A stretch of 64,000 nt of DNA. Source: UBA10649 sp965227045. Its GTDB lineage: Bacteria > Actinomycetota > Actinomycetes > S36-B12. The position numbers were made by a program, and so were the translations under genes. The first letter of the stretch is position 1, and each line of letters begins with the position of its first letter. The DNA is taken from assembly GCA_965227045.1 (NCBI GenBank), contig OZ245718.1:2418001-2482000 (forward strand). Reading direction: 5' to 3'. Under the pieces are notes generated by a model. It made no database searches and was not told the origin of the DNA. It was given only the letters and a program-made list of their open reading frames with translations. Of this stretch, positions 52,077 to 63,247 are shown in pieces.

Positions 52077-53933
52077 ATGGCCCGAGCAGTGGGTATCGAC
52101 CTGGGCACGACCAACTCGGTCGTCTCGGTCCTTGAGGGCGGAGAACCCGTCGTCATCGCGAACGCCGAAGGCTCACGGACTACGCCGTCCGTCGTCGCCT
52201 TCGCGAAGAACGGCGAGGTACTGGTCGGCGAGGTCGCCAAGCGCCAGGCCGTCACCAACGTCGACCGCACAGTGCGGTCCGTCAAGCGCCACATGGGCAC
52301 CACCTGGACCGTCGACATCGACGGCAAGGCGTACACGCCCCAGGAGATCAGCGCCCGCACGCTTGGCAAGCTGAAGCGCGACGCTGAGGCCTACCTCGGT
52401 GAGAACGTCACCGACGCGGTCATCACCGTGCCGGCGTACTTCAGCGACGCCGAGCGACAGGCCACCAAGGAGGCCGGCGAGATCGCGGGCCTCAACGTCC
52501 TGCGCATCATCAACGAGCCCACCGCGGCCGCACTCGCCTACGGACTCGACAAGGGCGACGAGGAGCAGACGATCCTCGTGTTCGACCTCGGCGGTGGCAC
52601 GTTCGACGTGTCGCTGCTCGAGATCGGCGACGGCGTCGTCGAGGTCAAGGCCACCAGCGGTGACAACCACCTCGGTGGCGACGACTGGGACAACAAGGTC
52701 GTCGACTGGCTCGTGACTCAGTTCAAGAACGCACACGGCGTCGACCTGTCCAAGGACAAGATGGCCATGCAGCGGCTTCGTGAGGCAGCGGAGAAGGCGA
52801 AGATCGAGCTGTCCAGCTCGATGCAGAGTTCGATCAACCTGCCCTACATCACGGCCAGCGCCGATGGACCCCTCCACCTCGAGGAGAGCCTGTCGCGTGC
52901 GCAGTTCGAGTCGCTGACGTCCGATCTGCTCGATCGCACCAAGGCGCCGTTCCAGTCCGTGCTCAAGGACGCGGGCATCAGCATCGACAAGATCGACCAG
53001 GTTGTCCTGGTCGGCGGCTCGACGCGCATGCCCGCCGTCACCGAGCTCGTGAAGACCGAGACGGGCAAGGAGCCCAACAAGAGCGTGAACCCGGACGAGG
53101 TCGTCGCCATCGGCGCGGCACTCCAGGCCGGCGTTCTCAAGGGCGAGGTCAAGGACGTCCTGCTGCTCGACGTGACCCCGCTGTCGCTGGGCATCGAGAC
53201 CAAGGGCGGCGTCATGACGCGTCTCATCGAGCGCAACACGACCATCCCGACCAAGCGCAGCGAGATCTTCACCACCGCTGACGACAACCAGCCGTCCGTG
53301 CTCATCCAGGTCTACCAGGGCGAGCGCGAGATGGCCGCGTACAACAAGCGGCTGGGCACCTTCGAGCTGACCGGCCTCCCGCCGGCACCTCGTGGCATCC
53401 CCCAGGTTGAGGTCACGTTCGACATCGACGCCAACGGCATCGTCCACGTCTCCGCAAAGGACCTGGCGACGCAGAAGGAGCAGTCGATGACGATCTCCGG
53501 CGGCTCGGCCCTGAACAAGGACGAGATCGATCGGATGATGCGCGAGGCCGAGCAGCACGCCGAAGAGGACAAGCAGCGTCGCGACGAGGTCGAGGTTCGC
53601 AACAGCGCGGAGGGGTTGGTCTACCAGACCGAGAAGTTCCTCGCCGACAATGCGGACACGATCCCGGCAGACGCCAAGTCCAATGTCGACGGGCCGCTCG
53701 CGGAGTTGAAGGCAGCCATCGAGGCCAACGACATCCCGGGCATGCGCACCGCTACAGACAAGGTCGCGACTGCGAGCCAGGCTCTCGGCGCGGCAATGTA
53801 TGCAGCAGCGCAGGAGGCTGGCGCTGCAGCTGGCGCAGAGGAGTCCGCGGAGGCTGCTGCCGACGCGTCCGAGGACGACGTCATCGACGCGGAGATCGTG
53901 GACGAGGACGAGACCGAGGACAAGTCCAAGTGA
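52077..53933 (+). CDS. dnaK: Molecular chaperone DnaK (Hsp70)
   Basis: 618 residues. The ATPase domain has IDLGTTNSVVSV at the start, VFDLGGGTFDVSLLEIGDG, and VLVGGSTRMPAVTELV; the substrate domain begins around LLLDVTPLSLGIETKGG. A helical lid and an acidic tail (DEDETEDKSK) end the protein. It binds exposed hydrophobic peptides in an ATP cycle driven by DnaJ and GrpE, encoded next. First gene of the five-gene heat-shock operon under HspR control. Confidence 0.99.
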   Translation: MARAVGIDLGTTNSVVSVLEGGEPVVIANAEGSRTTPSVVAFAKNGEVLVGEVAKRQAVTNVDRTVRSVKRHMGTTWTVDIDGKAYTPQEISARTLGKLKRDAEAYLGENVTDAVITVPAYFSDAERQATKEAGEIAGLNVLRIINEPTAAALAYGLDKGDEEQTILVFDLGGGTFDVSLLEIGDGVVEVKATSGDNHLGGDDWDNKVVDWLVTQFKNAHGVDLSKDKMAMQRLREAAEKAKIELSSSMQSSINLPYITASADGPLHLEESLSRAQFESLTSDLLDRTKAPFQSVLKDAGISIDKIDQVVLVGGSTRMPAVTELVKTETGKEPNKSVNPDEVVAIGAALQAGVLKGEVKDVLLLDVTPLSLGIETKGGVMTRLIERNTTIPTKRSEIFTTADDNQPSVLIQVYQGEREMAAYNKRLGTFELTGLPPAPRGIPQVEVTFDIDANGIVHVSAKDLATQKEQSMTISGGSALNKDEIDRMMREAEQHAEEDKQRRDEVEVRNSAEGLVYQTEKFLADNADTIPADAKSNVDGPLAELKAAIEANDIPGMRTATDKVATASQALGAAMYAAAQEAGAAAGAEESAEAAADASEDDVIDAEIVDEDETEDKSK

Positions 53934-54523
53934 CCCCAGAGGATCAGGGCTCGCAGGAGTTCGAGCCGACGGGAATCCGGTTCACGGACAAGCGTCGCGT
54001 CGATCCCGAGACCAACGAGGTCCGTCAGCCGGTATCCCCGGCTGACGGACCCGACCTCGGGGACGAACTCACCGTCGACGACATCCTTGATGCGGCGGTG
54101 AGCGACGCGGACGCGAAGTTGGCCGAGCTCACCAACGACCTGCAGCGCGTCCACGCGGAGTACGCCAACTACCGGCGCCGCGTTGATCGCGATCGTGAGC
54201 TCGTTCGCGAGACCGCCGTCGGGGGAGTTCTCAACGAGCTGCTGCCGATGGTCGACGACATCGACCGGGCGCGTCAGCACGGCGAGCTCGAGGGCGCGTT
54301 CAAGACCGTCGGGGAATCGCTTGAGGCAGCACTGGCGCGCATCGGACTGGAGAAGTTCGGCGAGGTCGGCGAGACATTCGACCCGACGTTCCATGAGGCG
54401 ATCGCCACTGAGGCTCGCGACGAGGTGACCGAGCCCACCGTGGTCGCGGTCTACCAGCCCGGCTACCGCTTTGCCGGCCGTGTTCTGCGCCCGGCCCGCG
54501 TGGCCGTCGCCGGCACCGACTGA
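53930..54523 (+). CDS. grpE: Nucleotide exchange factor GrpE
   Basis: 197 residues. A charged N-terminus is followed by a long coiled-coil (about 50-100, AKLAELTNDLQRVHAEYANYRRRVDRDRELV) and the beta-domain with FDPTFHEAIATEA and VVAVYQPGYRFAGRVLRPARVAV. It releases ADP from DnaK. GTG 53930 overlaps the dnaK stop by 4 bases (GTGA); dnaJ starts 15 bases after its stop. Confidence 0.97.
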   Translation: MTPEDQGSQEFEPTGIRFTDKRRVDPETNEVRQPVSPADGPDLGDELTVDDILDAAVSDADAKLAELTNDLQRVHAEYANYRRRVDRDRELVRETAVGGVLNELLPMVDDIDRARQHGELEGAFKTVGESLEAALARIGLEKFGEVGETFDPTFHEAIATEARDEVTEPTVVAVYQPGYRFAGRVLRPARVAVAGTD

Positions 54524-54537
54524 CGAAAGCAGCACCC

Positions 54538-55719
54538 GTGAACAAGGACTGGCTCGAGAAGGACTTCTACGCCGTGCTCGGCGTATCGAAGGACGCCGCG
54601 GCCGACGAGATCAAGAAGAAGTACCGCAAACTCGCGCGCGAACTGCACCCGGACAAGAACCCGGGGAACAAGGAGTCCGAGGAGCGGTTCAAGGGGGTCT
54701 CCGAGGCGTACGACGTGCTGTCCGACGACGCCAAGCGCAAGGAGTACGACGAGGCGCGGTCCTTGTTCGCGGGTGGCGGTTACTCGCCGGGCAACTTCGG
54801 TGCCTCGGGTGGCGGTCCCCAGTACAACGTCAACATGGAAGACCTGTTCGGTGAGGACACCGGAGGGTTCGGCGACTTCCTCGGTGGCATCTTCAATCGT
54901 CGTGGCGGCAACTCCGGCCCGCGCAGTCGGCAGCCGCGTCGTGGCGCCGACCTCGAGAGCTCGCTCACCTTGTCGTTCGACGATGCGCTTGACGGAGTCA
55001 CCGTTCCGCTGCGGCTGTCGAGCGATGCGCCCTGTTCGAGCTGTCACGGAACGGGCGCCAAGGCGGGCACCGTGCCGCGCATGTGCCCGACGTGTGATGG
55101 CTCCGGCCAGACCACGCGCAATGCCGGCGGCTTCGCGTTCGCCGATCCGTGCGTGACGTGCAAGGGCCGTGGGCTGTACGTCGACGATCCGTGCCCGACC
55201 TGCCACGGCAGCGGTCGCGGACTCAGCACTCGAGTGGTCCAGGCGCGCATCCCGGCCGGAGTCAAGAACGGCGCGCGCATCCGGCTCAAGGGCAAGGGGG
55301 CGGCGGGCGAGCGCGGCGGACCGGCGGGCGACCTGCTCGTCGACATCGCGATTGCCCCGCATCCGGTGTTCGCGCGCAAGCTCGACAACATCACGGTCAC
55401 CGTCCCGGTGACATTCACCGAGGCGGCGCTCGGCGGCGAGATCGCCGTACCCGTCCCCCGCGGTGGCTCGGTCACGGTGAAGCTGCCGGCCGGCACGTCC
55501 AATGGCCGTACGTTCCGAGTCCGAGGCAAGGGAATCCGGCGCAAGGACGGCACCAACGGTGACCTCCTGGTCAGCGTCGACGTCAAGGTTCCCGAGTCTC
55601 TGACTGACGAGGCACGCGAGGCATTGCAGCAGTACGCCGACCAGACAGCCGGCGACGACCCGCGGCGCGAGTTGTTCGGGCTGGCCGACGGCGCGGCGGG
55701 CCCACGGGTCGCGACATGA
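54538..55719 (+). CDS. dnaJ: Co-chaperone DnaJ, type I
   Basis: 393 residues. The J domain (about 8-75) contains the HPD triad in ARELHPDKN, followed by a Gly/Phe-rich linker. Four zinc-finger repeats CSSCHGTG, CPTCDGSG, CVTCKGRG and CPTCHGSG form the central domain, then the C-terminal peptide-binding part. It delivers clients to DnaK and stimulates its ATPase. GTG 54538 is used as start. The stop overlaps hspR by 4 bases. Confidence 0.97.
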   Translation: MNKDWLEKDFYAVLGVSKDAAADEIKKKYRKLARELHPDKNPGNKESEERFKGVSEAYDVLSDDAKRKEYDEARSLFAGGGYSPGNFGASGGGPQYNVNMEDLFGEDTGGFGDFLGGIFNRRGGNSGPRSRQPRRGADLESSLTLSFDDALDGVTVPLRLSSDAPCSSCHGTGAKAGTVPRMCPTCDGSGQTTRNAGGFAFADPCVTCKGRGLYVDDPCPTCHGSGRGLSTRVVQARIPAGVKNGARIRLKGKGAAGERGGPAGDLLVDIAIAPHPVFARKLDNITVTVPVTFTEAALGGEIAVPVPRGGSVTVKLPAGTSNGRTFRVRGKGIRRKDGTNGDLLVSVDVKVPESLTDEAREALQQYADQTAGDDPRRELFGLADGAAGPRVAT

Positions 55720-56084
55720 CCACCGAACGTCACGCGCGCGCGGAGCGCACCGGCTTCCGCGTTGCGGACGAGACTCCCGTGTACGCGATCTCGGTCGCAG
55801 CGTCGCTCTCGGCGTTGCATCCGCAGACACTGCGCCAGTACGACCGCCTCGGTCTGGTCGTTCCGACCCGAGTCGGGGGGCGCAACCGCCTGTATTCGGC
55901 CAACGACATCGCGCGACTGCGAGAGATCGCCGACTTGTCGGCGCAGGGTCTGACCCTCGAGGGGATTCGACGAGTACTTGAATTGCAGGAAGAGGTACGT
56001 GTGCTCAGAACTCGGCTCGCCGAGTTCACGCGCGAGCAGACGTCCACCTCGCTGGTGGTCTGGAGACCACCTCGGACTAGGTAG
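55716..56084 (+). CDS. hspR: Heat-shock repressor HspR (MerR family)
   Basis: 122 residues. The MerR-type helix-turn-helix YAISVAASLSALHPQTLRQYDRLGLVVPTRVGGRNRLYS-like region spans about 22-65, with a short helical tail including LELQEEVRVLRTRLAEF. It represses dnaK and clpB regulons by binding HAIR sites with DnaK as corepressor. A HAIR-type site covers the dnaK promoter at 52003-52023, consistent with autoregulation. Overlaps dnaJ by 4 bases; clpB follows after 8 bases. Confidence 0.95.
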   Translation: MTTERHARAERTGFRVADETPVYAISVAASLSALHPQTLRQYDRLGLVVPTRVGGRNRLYSANDIARLREIADLSAQGLTLEGIRRVLELQEEVRVLRTRLAEFTREQTSTSLVVWRPPRTR

Positions 56085-56092
56085 GTAACGCA

Positions 56093-58671
<2,579 letters not shown>

Positions 58672-58675
<4 letters not shown>

Positions 58676-58938
58676 GGCTGGTGCTGCTTGCGCAGCCGAA
58701 GTCCGGAGGCCCGGAGCGCCTCGACGACGGCGCGCGAGCTCACCTCGAGAGCTCCCTCGGCGACCGCCACGGCACGCGCCTCCTCGGGGATGTCGTAGTG
58801 GTCGCCTTGGAAGCCGCGCTCGGGGATACCGATCCAGCGCGCGAATGCGTGCAGCTCGTCAAGGCTCGTGTCGCTGACCATGTGACACCACAGCAGGTTG
58901 CGCCACGGCCAGTTGCACTCGTCGACGAGGATCGCCAT
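58672..58938 (-). CDS. DUF4031 domain protein
   Basis: 88 residues. The pattern MAILVDECNWPWRNLLWCHMVSD-type start, LDELHAFARWIGIPERGFQGDHYDIPEEAR matches DUF4031, a short domain of unknown function with conserved Asp, His and Trp residues that resemble a small metal-binding hydrolase. It starts 2 bases after the aminotransferase stop and is therefore co-transcribed with it. Its stop shares a CTAG tetranucleotide with the clpB stop. Confidence 0.8.
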
Positions 58939-58940
58939 GG

Positions 58941-60116
58941 CTACGCCCGAAGGCCGTTCCGCAGCCGCTCGAGCGCGTCCTCCAGCACGTCGACCTTCTT
59001 GCAGAACGCCCAGCGCACGTACGGCGCACCGATCGACGGGTCGTCACAGAAGACCTGATGGGGAATGGCGACGACGCCCGCGCGTGATGGCAGTTCCCTG
59101 CAGAAGCTCAGGCCGTCGGCGTAGCCAAGAGAGCGCACATCTGTCGTGATGAAGTAGGTGCCCTGCGGCGTGATTACATCGAAGCCGAGCTCGGCCAGGC
59201 CGGTGCCGAGCAGGTCGCGCTTGAACTGCAGGTCACCGCGCAGGTCGTCGAAGTACGAATCGGGCAGGCTCAGTCCAACCGCCATCGCGTACTGGAACGG
59301 GCCACCCGACACGAAGGACAGATGCTGGCGCACGACGCGTACTGCAGCGATCAGGTCCTTCGGGCCGCTCGCCCAGCCCACCTTCCAGCCAGTGAACGAG
59401 AACGACTTTCCGCCGGAGCCGACGGTGACGGTGCGCTCCCACATGCCGGGCAGGGTGCTGATCGGAAGGTGCGTCGACTGGTCGAACCACAGATGCTCAT
59501 ACGCCTCGTCGGCTATGACGAGCACGTCGTGCGCGATCGCGATGCGCGCGACCTCCGCCAACTCCTGCGGTGTGAACACCACGCCCGTCGGATTGTGCGG
59601 GGAGTTGAGCAGGATCAACCGTGTTCGCGATGTGATGGCGGCCTCGAGCGCGGCGAGGTCGGGACGCAGTTGCGGCCCGCTCATTGGCACGCCGACCCGC
59701 ACGCCGCGCGCCAGCGCGATACCGGCCGTGTAGATGTCGAACCACGGTTCGAAGACGACCACCTCGTCGCCCTCGTCCACCAGCGCGAGCAGGGCCGACT
59801 GGATGATCTCCGAGGCCCCGGTTCCCACGACAACCTCGGTGGCTGGATCCACCCGCAGTTGGTAGAAGCGCTGCTGATGCTCCGCGATGGCCTCGCGCAG
59901 CAAGGGAAGCCCATGCGGCGGCGGGTACTGATTGCCGCGACCCTCACGGATCGCGGAGATCACCACGTCCTTCAGCACCTCGGGTCCGTCGGTGTCCGGG
60001 AATCCCTGACCGAGGTTGATCGCGCCCACCTCAGCAGCGAGAGTCGACATCTCGGCGAAGATCGACACCGAGTGCTCGACCATGCGCGGAACGAGCGGAG
60101 GCTGTCGAGTGGACAT
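58941..60116 (-). CDS. Class I/II PLP-dependent aminotransferase (DapC / kynurenine-aminotransferase-like)
   Basis: 391 residues. Fold type I landmarks: INLGQGFPDTDGPE near the N-terminus, VVGTGASEIIQSALLAL, LLNSPHNPTG, VIADEAYEHLWFD and the PLP Lys in GSGGKSFSFTGWKVGW. This branch includes N-succinyldiaminopimelate aminotransferase (DapC) and kynurenine/glutamine transaminases; the sequence does not decide between them. ATG 60116 lies 7 bases after TAGGGT. A DUF4031 gene follows after 2 bases. Confidence 0.88.
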   Translation of the reverse strand: MSTRQPPLVPRMVEHSVSIFAEMSTLAAEVGAINLGQGFPDTDGPEVLKDVVISAIREGRGNQYPPPHGLPLLREAIAEHQQRFYQLRVDPATEVVVGTGASEIIQSALLALVDEGDEVVVFEPWFDIYTAGIALARGVRVGVPMSGPQLRPDLAALEAAITSRTRLILLNSPHNPTGVVFTPQELAEVARIAIAHDVLVIADEAYEHLWFDQSTHLPISTLPGMWERTVTVGSGGKSFSFTGWKVGWASGPKDLIAAVRVVRQHLSFVSGGPFQYAMAVGLSLPDSYFDDLRGDLQFKRDLLGTGLAELGFDVITPQGTYFITTDVRSLGYADGLSFCRELPSRAGVVAIPHQVFCDDPSIGAPYVRWAFCKKVDVLEDALERLRNGLRA

Positions 60117-60123
60117 GATCGAA

Positions 60124-60147
60124 ACCCTAAGCGGTGGTCGCTACGGT
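60124..60147. promoter_or_regulatory. Divergent leaderless promoter pair (aminotransferase / acyl-CoA-dehydrogenase-like gene)
   Basis: Minus strand: TAGGGT at 60124-60129, 7 bases, ATG 60116. Plus strand: TACGGT at 60142-60147, 6 bases, GTG 60154. Start codons are 37 bases apart. Confidence 0.6.
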
Positions 60148-60153
60148 GACGCA

Positions 60154-61239
60154 GTGAGCGATGCCCTCGCCTTCCCGCTGTCCGATCCGGTCGGTTCTGC
60201 GGTTCTCGGCGTCGAGATCCCCGGCAGGCAGGTCATTGCCGAACTCGTCGCGCCTGAGGGGACCGAGGTCGAGGCCTCGGGTGTGCGACGGTCGACGATC
60301 GACGCCCTGGCATCCGCGGGCCTGCTCGGCCGTCCGCTTGCCCCAGCGGCCGCGCAGCGTGAACTCGCCGAGCTTCTCGCGGGCAGCGATGCGTCAACGT
60401 GGTTCTGCTGGGCTCAGCACTTCACTCCTCTTCGCATCCTGGAGGCAAACAATCCGACCTACGCGCTGCTGCCCGCACTGCGCACCGCTGACGTGTTCTC
60501 GGCGGTTGCGTTTGCCCACGTGCGCCGACCTGGTGATCCCAATCCGGCCGCGACCCGGGTACCGGGCGGCTGGCAACTGGACGGCACGCTCGACTGGGTC
60601 ACCTCCTGGGACATCACCGATGTGGTGATGGTGATGGCCCGGGGAACCGGAGCGGATTCGGAGTCGTTGGTGTGCGTCTTCCTGCCGGCCGGACGTTCGT
60701 CCTCGCCGGCCGCCGGCGTCGAGCCCGGCGAGCGACTGTCGCTGCTCGCGATGGGCGGCACTCACACCCGGCCGGTGCGTCTGGACGGCGTTCACGTGCC
60801 GGATGAGCACGTCGGCGCGATCCTCGATCGATCCGCATGGCTCGCCGCCGACGCGCGGACCTCGGCCGATGCCAATCCGGCCATCTTCGGCGTGACTCGC
60901 GGCGCGCTTGGTGAGCTCGCGATGTTGAGCGAGCAGCGATCCGATGCCGAACTCGCGGCGGTGGTGGAGGCGCTAGCGGCGCAGTGCCGGGAGATCCGGC
61001 AACGCGCGTACGACGCGGTTGACGACCCGGACGCACCGACCGCCGTCAAACTCCGTACGCGTGCCGAGGCGCTGGGCCTTGTCCAGCGGGCGACAACAGC
61101 AGTGGTCGTCGCCCGTGCTGGTGCGGCGATTCGATCAGGCCAGCCAGCCGAACGCCGTGCCAGGGAGGCGTTGTTCCTTCAGGTTCAGGCGCAGACTGCG
61201 CAGTCCCGACGGGCCACCCTCGATCGCCTAGGCCGCTAG
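60154..61239 (+). CDS. Acyl-CoA-dehydrogenase-fold oxidoreductase, divergent
   Basis: 361 residues. The middle domain of the acyl-CoA dehydrogenase fold is recognisable in PGGWQLDGTLDWVTSWDITDVVMVMARG and MGGTHTRPVRLDGVHVPDEHV, and the C-terminal helices end with VQAQTAQSRRATLDRL. I see no clear catalytic Glu, so it may be a DszC/HsaA-type flavin monooxygenase or a non-catalytic relative rather than a true beta-oxidation enzyme. GTG 60154 lies 6 bases after TACGGT; an upstream ATG at 60115 lies over the divergent start and is less likely. Confidence 0.72.
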   Translation: MSDALAFPLSDPVGSAVLGVEIPGRQVIAELVAPEGTEVEASGVRRSTIDALASAGLLGRPLAPAAAQRELAELLAGSDASTWFCWAQHFTPLRILEANNPTYALLPALRTADVFSAVAFAHVRRPGDPNPAATRVPGGWQLDGTLDWVTSWDITDVVMVMARGTGADSESLVCVFLPAGRSSSPAAGVEPGERLSLLAMGGTHTRPVRLDGVHVPDEHVGAILDRSAWLAADARTSADANPAIFGVTRGALGELAMLSEQRSDAELAAVVEALAAQCREIRQRAYDAVDDPDAPTAVKLRTRAEALGLVQRATTAVVVARAGAAIRSGQPAERRAREALFLQVQAQTAQSRRATLDRLGR

Positions 61240-62723
61240 CGGCGGACCTTGACGACGACAGATGCAGAGGTAGTCGTTCCGTACTGGTTCGTCGCCAGGA
61301 TGTAGCACAGGGTGCGTCCCGTGCGAAGTCCGCTCAGCGTGACAAGCCTCGCCGAGACGTTGGCGGCGACCTGTGGCGCGGACGGTGATCGCTGGCAGAT
61401 CAATTGGTTCGCCGTGAGGGCCGCCCCGTTGTCCTGAGTCGGCGAAACGAGGAATCGCACCTTGCCGCCACCAAGAGCCGTGTACTTGCGGATCGTGCCG
61501 GGGGTGGGAGCCGGAACGGGAGTCGCAGCGACTGCGGCGGTGGGAGGCGAGTTGCCCTGCGGACTGCCCGAGATCGCCGTGACCTGATACGCGGTCCCGT
61601 TGGCCAGGCCGACGATGGTGCAGTACGCGGGGCTGCCGTCCTTCGTCGGATTGGCGAAGCAGTTCACGACAGCGCCGGTCGCCGGATCGAGTGCCGACGC
61701 GGCGAACGTCCCTACGGTGCCACCGTCGGCGGCGGCGACAAAGGAGATCGTCAAGCCACCGGAGACGGGGGTGACGGTGATCGTCGGGGCGACAGTGGGT
61801 GCCTTCGCTACCGCTGCATTGTTCTCGGCAAGGAAGGCGTATTCGGCCGCGACGCGCGTGTAGACGCCGGGATAGTCGCTGGCGCACGCCTCGCCCCAGC
61901 TGACGATGCCGATGAGACGTGCCGCCACCCCGACGCCCTCGAGTACCGGTCCGCCGGAGTCGCCCTGGCAGCTGTCGACGCGCTGGCCGGCGCTGTTGGT
62001 GCCAGCAGCGCAGAGCATGCTGGCAACGTCCGCGTCACTTGGCCCGAAGCCGAGGAACTTGATGCCGTTCAAGATGTAAGGGACGCCTCCACCGCAGCTG
62101 GAATCGGGGAACAGTACGAGGTTGCCCACGCGGAACTGTGCGGGGAACTGCCTTCCATCGGTGAGCACGTTGCCCCAGCCCGCGACCTGCAGGACGGCGC
62201 CCGGGGTTAGGTAGGCGGCCGCCTCCTGCGGGCTGAGCGGTTGCAGCGTCGGGACGTCCGTCACCGGTGTTGCCAGCGTGAGTACCGCGACGTCGTTGAT
62301 CGCGGCGCGACGCTGGTAGTTCGGATGGGGCGTGACTGCCACGACCGGGACGACGCGGATGGTCGGTGACTTCAGGTCGGGGCCGATGCCGATGAGGATG
62401 TCGGCTGGTGGGGTGACGCTGCCGTCCTCCTCGTCGACGACGCAGTGCGCCGCGGTGACGACAGTGGTCGGGGTGGTGAGCGTTCCACCGCAGAACTGGG
62501 CTTGGAATGCGCCGTCCTTGGCGTAGCGACGCGAGTCAAGCAGCGCCACGAGGAAGGGCCACTGGCTCGGGTTACCCGGGTCGCCATTGATGATGCGCGG
62601 GGCCGCGGACGGGGTTCCGCTGCTCAGCGCGCTGGCCGGACTTGTCGATGCCAATCCGACCGTCAGGACTGTCAGTGCGAGAGCGCACGCGAATGAGGTC
62701 AGTGCGTGCACAGGTCGCTTCAC
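61236..62723 (-). CDS. Secreted trypsin-like serine protease with C-terminal beta domains
   Basis: 495 residues. A signal peptide (ALTSFACALALTVLTVGLASTSPASA) is followed by a short propeptide and the activation-type N-terminus RIINGD (Ile44). The catalytic triad is His93 (TAAHC), Asp144 (NDVAVLTL) and Ser256 (GDSGGP); Asp250, six residues before Ser256, predicts cleavage after Lys/Arg. After about residue 310 fibronectin-type-III-like and a second beta domain follow. Function in the wall or outside is unknown. GTG 62723 lies 6 bases after TAGCGT. The stop overlaps the opposite gene. Confidence 0.92.
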   Translation of the reverse strand: MKRPVHALTSFACALALTVLTVGLASTSPASALSSGTPSAAPRIINGDPGNPSQWPFLVALLDSRRYAKDGAFQAQFCGGTLTTPTTVVTAAHCVVDEEDGSVTPPADILIGIGPDLKSPTIRVVPVVAVTPHPNYQRRAAINDVAVLTLATPVTDVPTLQPLSPQEAAAYLTPGAVLQVAGWGNVLTDGRQFPAQFRVGNLVLFPDSSCGGGVPYILNGIKFLGFGPSDADVASMLCAAGTNSAGQRVDSCQGDSGGPVLEGVGVAARLIGIVSWGEACASDYPGVYTRVAAEYAFLAENNAAVAKAPTVAPTITVTPVSGGLTISFVAAADGGTVGTFAASALDPATGAVVNCFANPTKDGSPAYCTIVGLANGTAYQVTAISGSPQGNSPPTAAVAATPVPAPTPGTIRKYTALGGGKVRFLVSPTQDNGAALTANQLICQRSPSAPQVAANVSARLVTLSGLRTGRTLCYILATNQYGTTTSASVVVKVRR

Positions 62724-62729
62724 GCCACC

Positions 62730-62735
62730 ACGCTA
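62730..62735 (-). promoter_or_regulatory. -10 element of a probable leaderless promoter (trypsin-like protease)
   Basis: TAGCGT on the minus strand, 6 bases before GTG 62723, in the 78-base gap after the small gene at 62802-63224. Confidence 0.55.
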
Positions 62736-62801
62736 CGTTGACTTCCCCGCCCGGTACACCATTGGGGCCAGATTGATATCTGGCGTCATCCCCAGCGACC
62801 G

Positions 62802-63224
62802 CTAGGACTCGTCCGGCGCCCACTCGCCGAGGGAATCGAGGGGAAGGATCGTCCACCCGCGCAGCCGTGCCTGGTTCTGCTCTGCGTCGGAGAACACCGT
62901 CACGTGGGCGTCGGGCCAGCCGTCCGAGACCGGGGGAAGTTCCGGCTCGACGAGGACGTACTCGCGGACTCGTCGGTGAGCACTGCGTTGCGCGAGAGCG
63001 ACGGCCGGCATGAGGATCGCGGACGAACCGAACGCGACGATGGTCAACGGCGGATCCGGCGCCGCGGCGGTGATCGCCGCACAGATCCGCGCCGCCTCGG
63101 TGGCGACCGGCCCGTCGGCCGCGATGATGTTGCGCACGGTGAACGGTGCGTTCAGGAGGAGCCCTCGGATCCCGACGAGCCGATCGTCGGCCGTCGGCAG
63201 CAGCACCACTGTCCCCGAGATCAC
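62802..63224 (-). CDS. Unknown small protein, possibly a truncated alpha/beta-hydrolase-like fold
   Basis: 140 residues, not recognised. It alternates beta and helix, and the stretch PLTIVAFGSSAILMPAVALAQR followed by VREYVLVEPELPP looks like the strand-elbow-helix of alpha/beta hydrolases with GFGSS at the nucleophile place, but the protein is only half the usual length and lacks an evident acid and His. It may be a non-catalytic single-domain relative. GTG 63224 lies 7 bases after TAGGCT, in a promoter shared with pyrE on the other strand. Confidence 0.6.
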   Translation of the reverse strand: MISGTVVLLPTADDRLVGIRGLLLNAPFTVRNIIAADGPVATEAARICAAITAAAPDPPLTIVAFGSSAILMPAVALAQRSAHRRVREYVLVEPELPPVSDGWPDAHVTVFSDAEQNQARLRGWTILPLDSLGEWAPDES

Positions 63225-63231
63225 CTTCGGC

Positions 63232-63241
63232 AGCCTAGGCT
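63232..63241. promoter_or_regulatory. Ten-base palindrome serving as overlapping -10 elements in both directions
   Basis: AGCCTAGGCT reads TAGGCT on both strands. On the plus strand (63236-63241) it lies 6 bases before pyrE ATG 63248; on the minus strand (63232-63237) 7 bases before GTG 63224. Only 23 bases separate the two start codons, so both promoters cannot be occupied at once. Confidence 0.6.
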
Positions 63242-63247
63242 GCGCGC

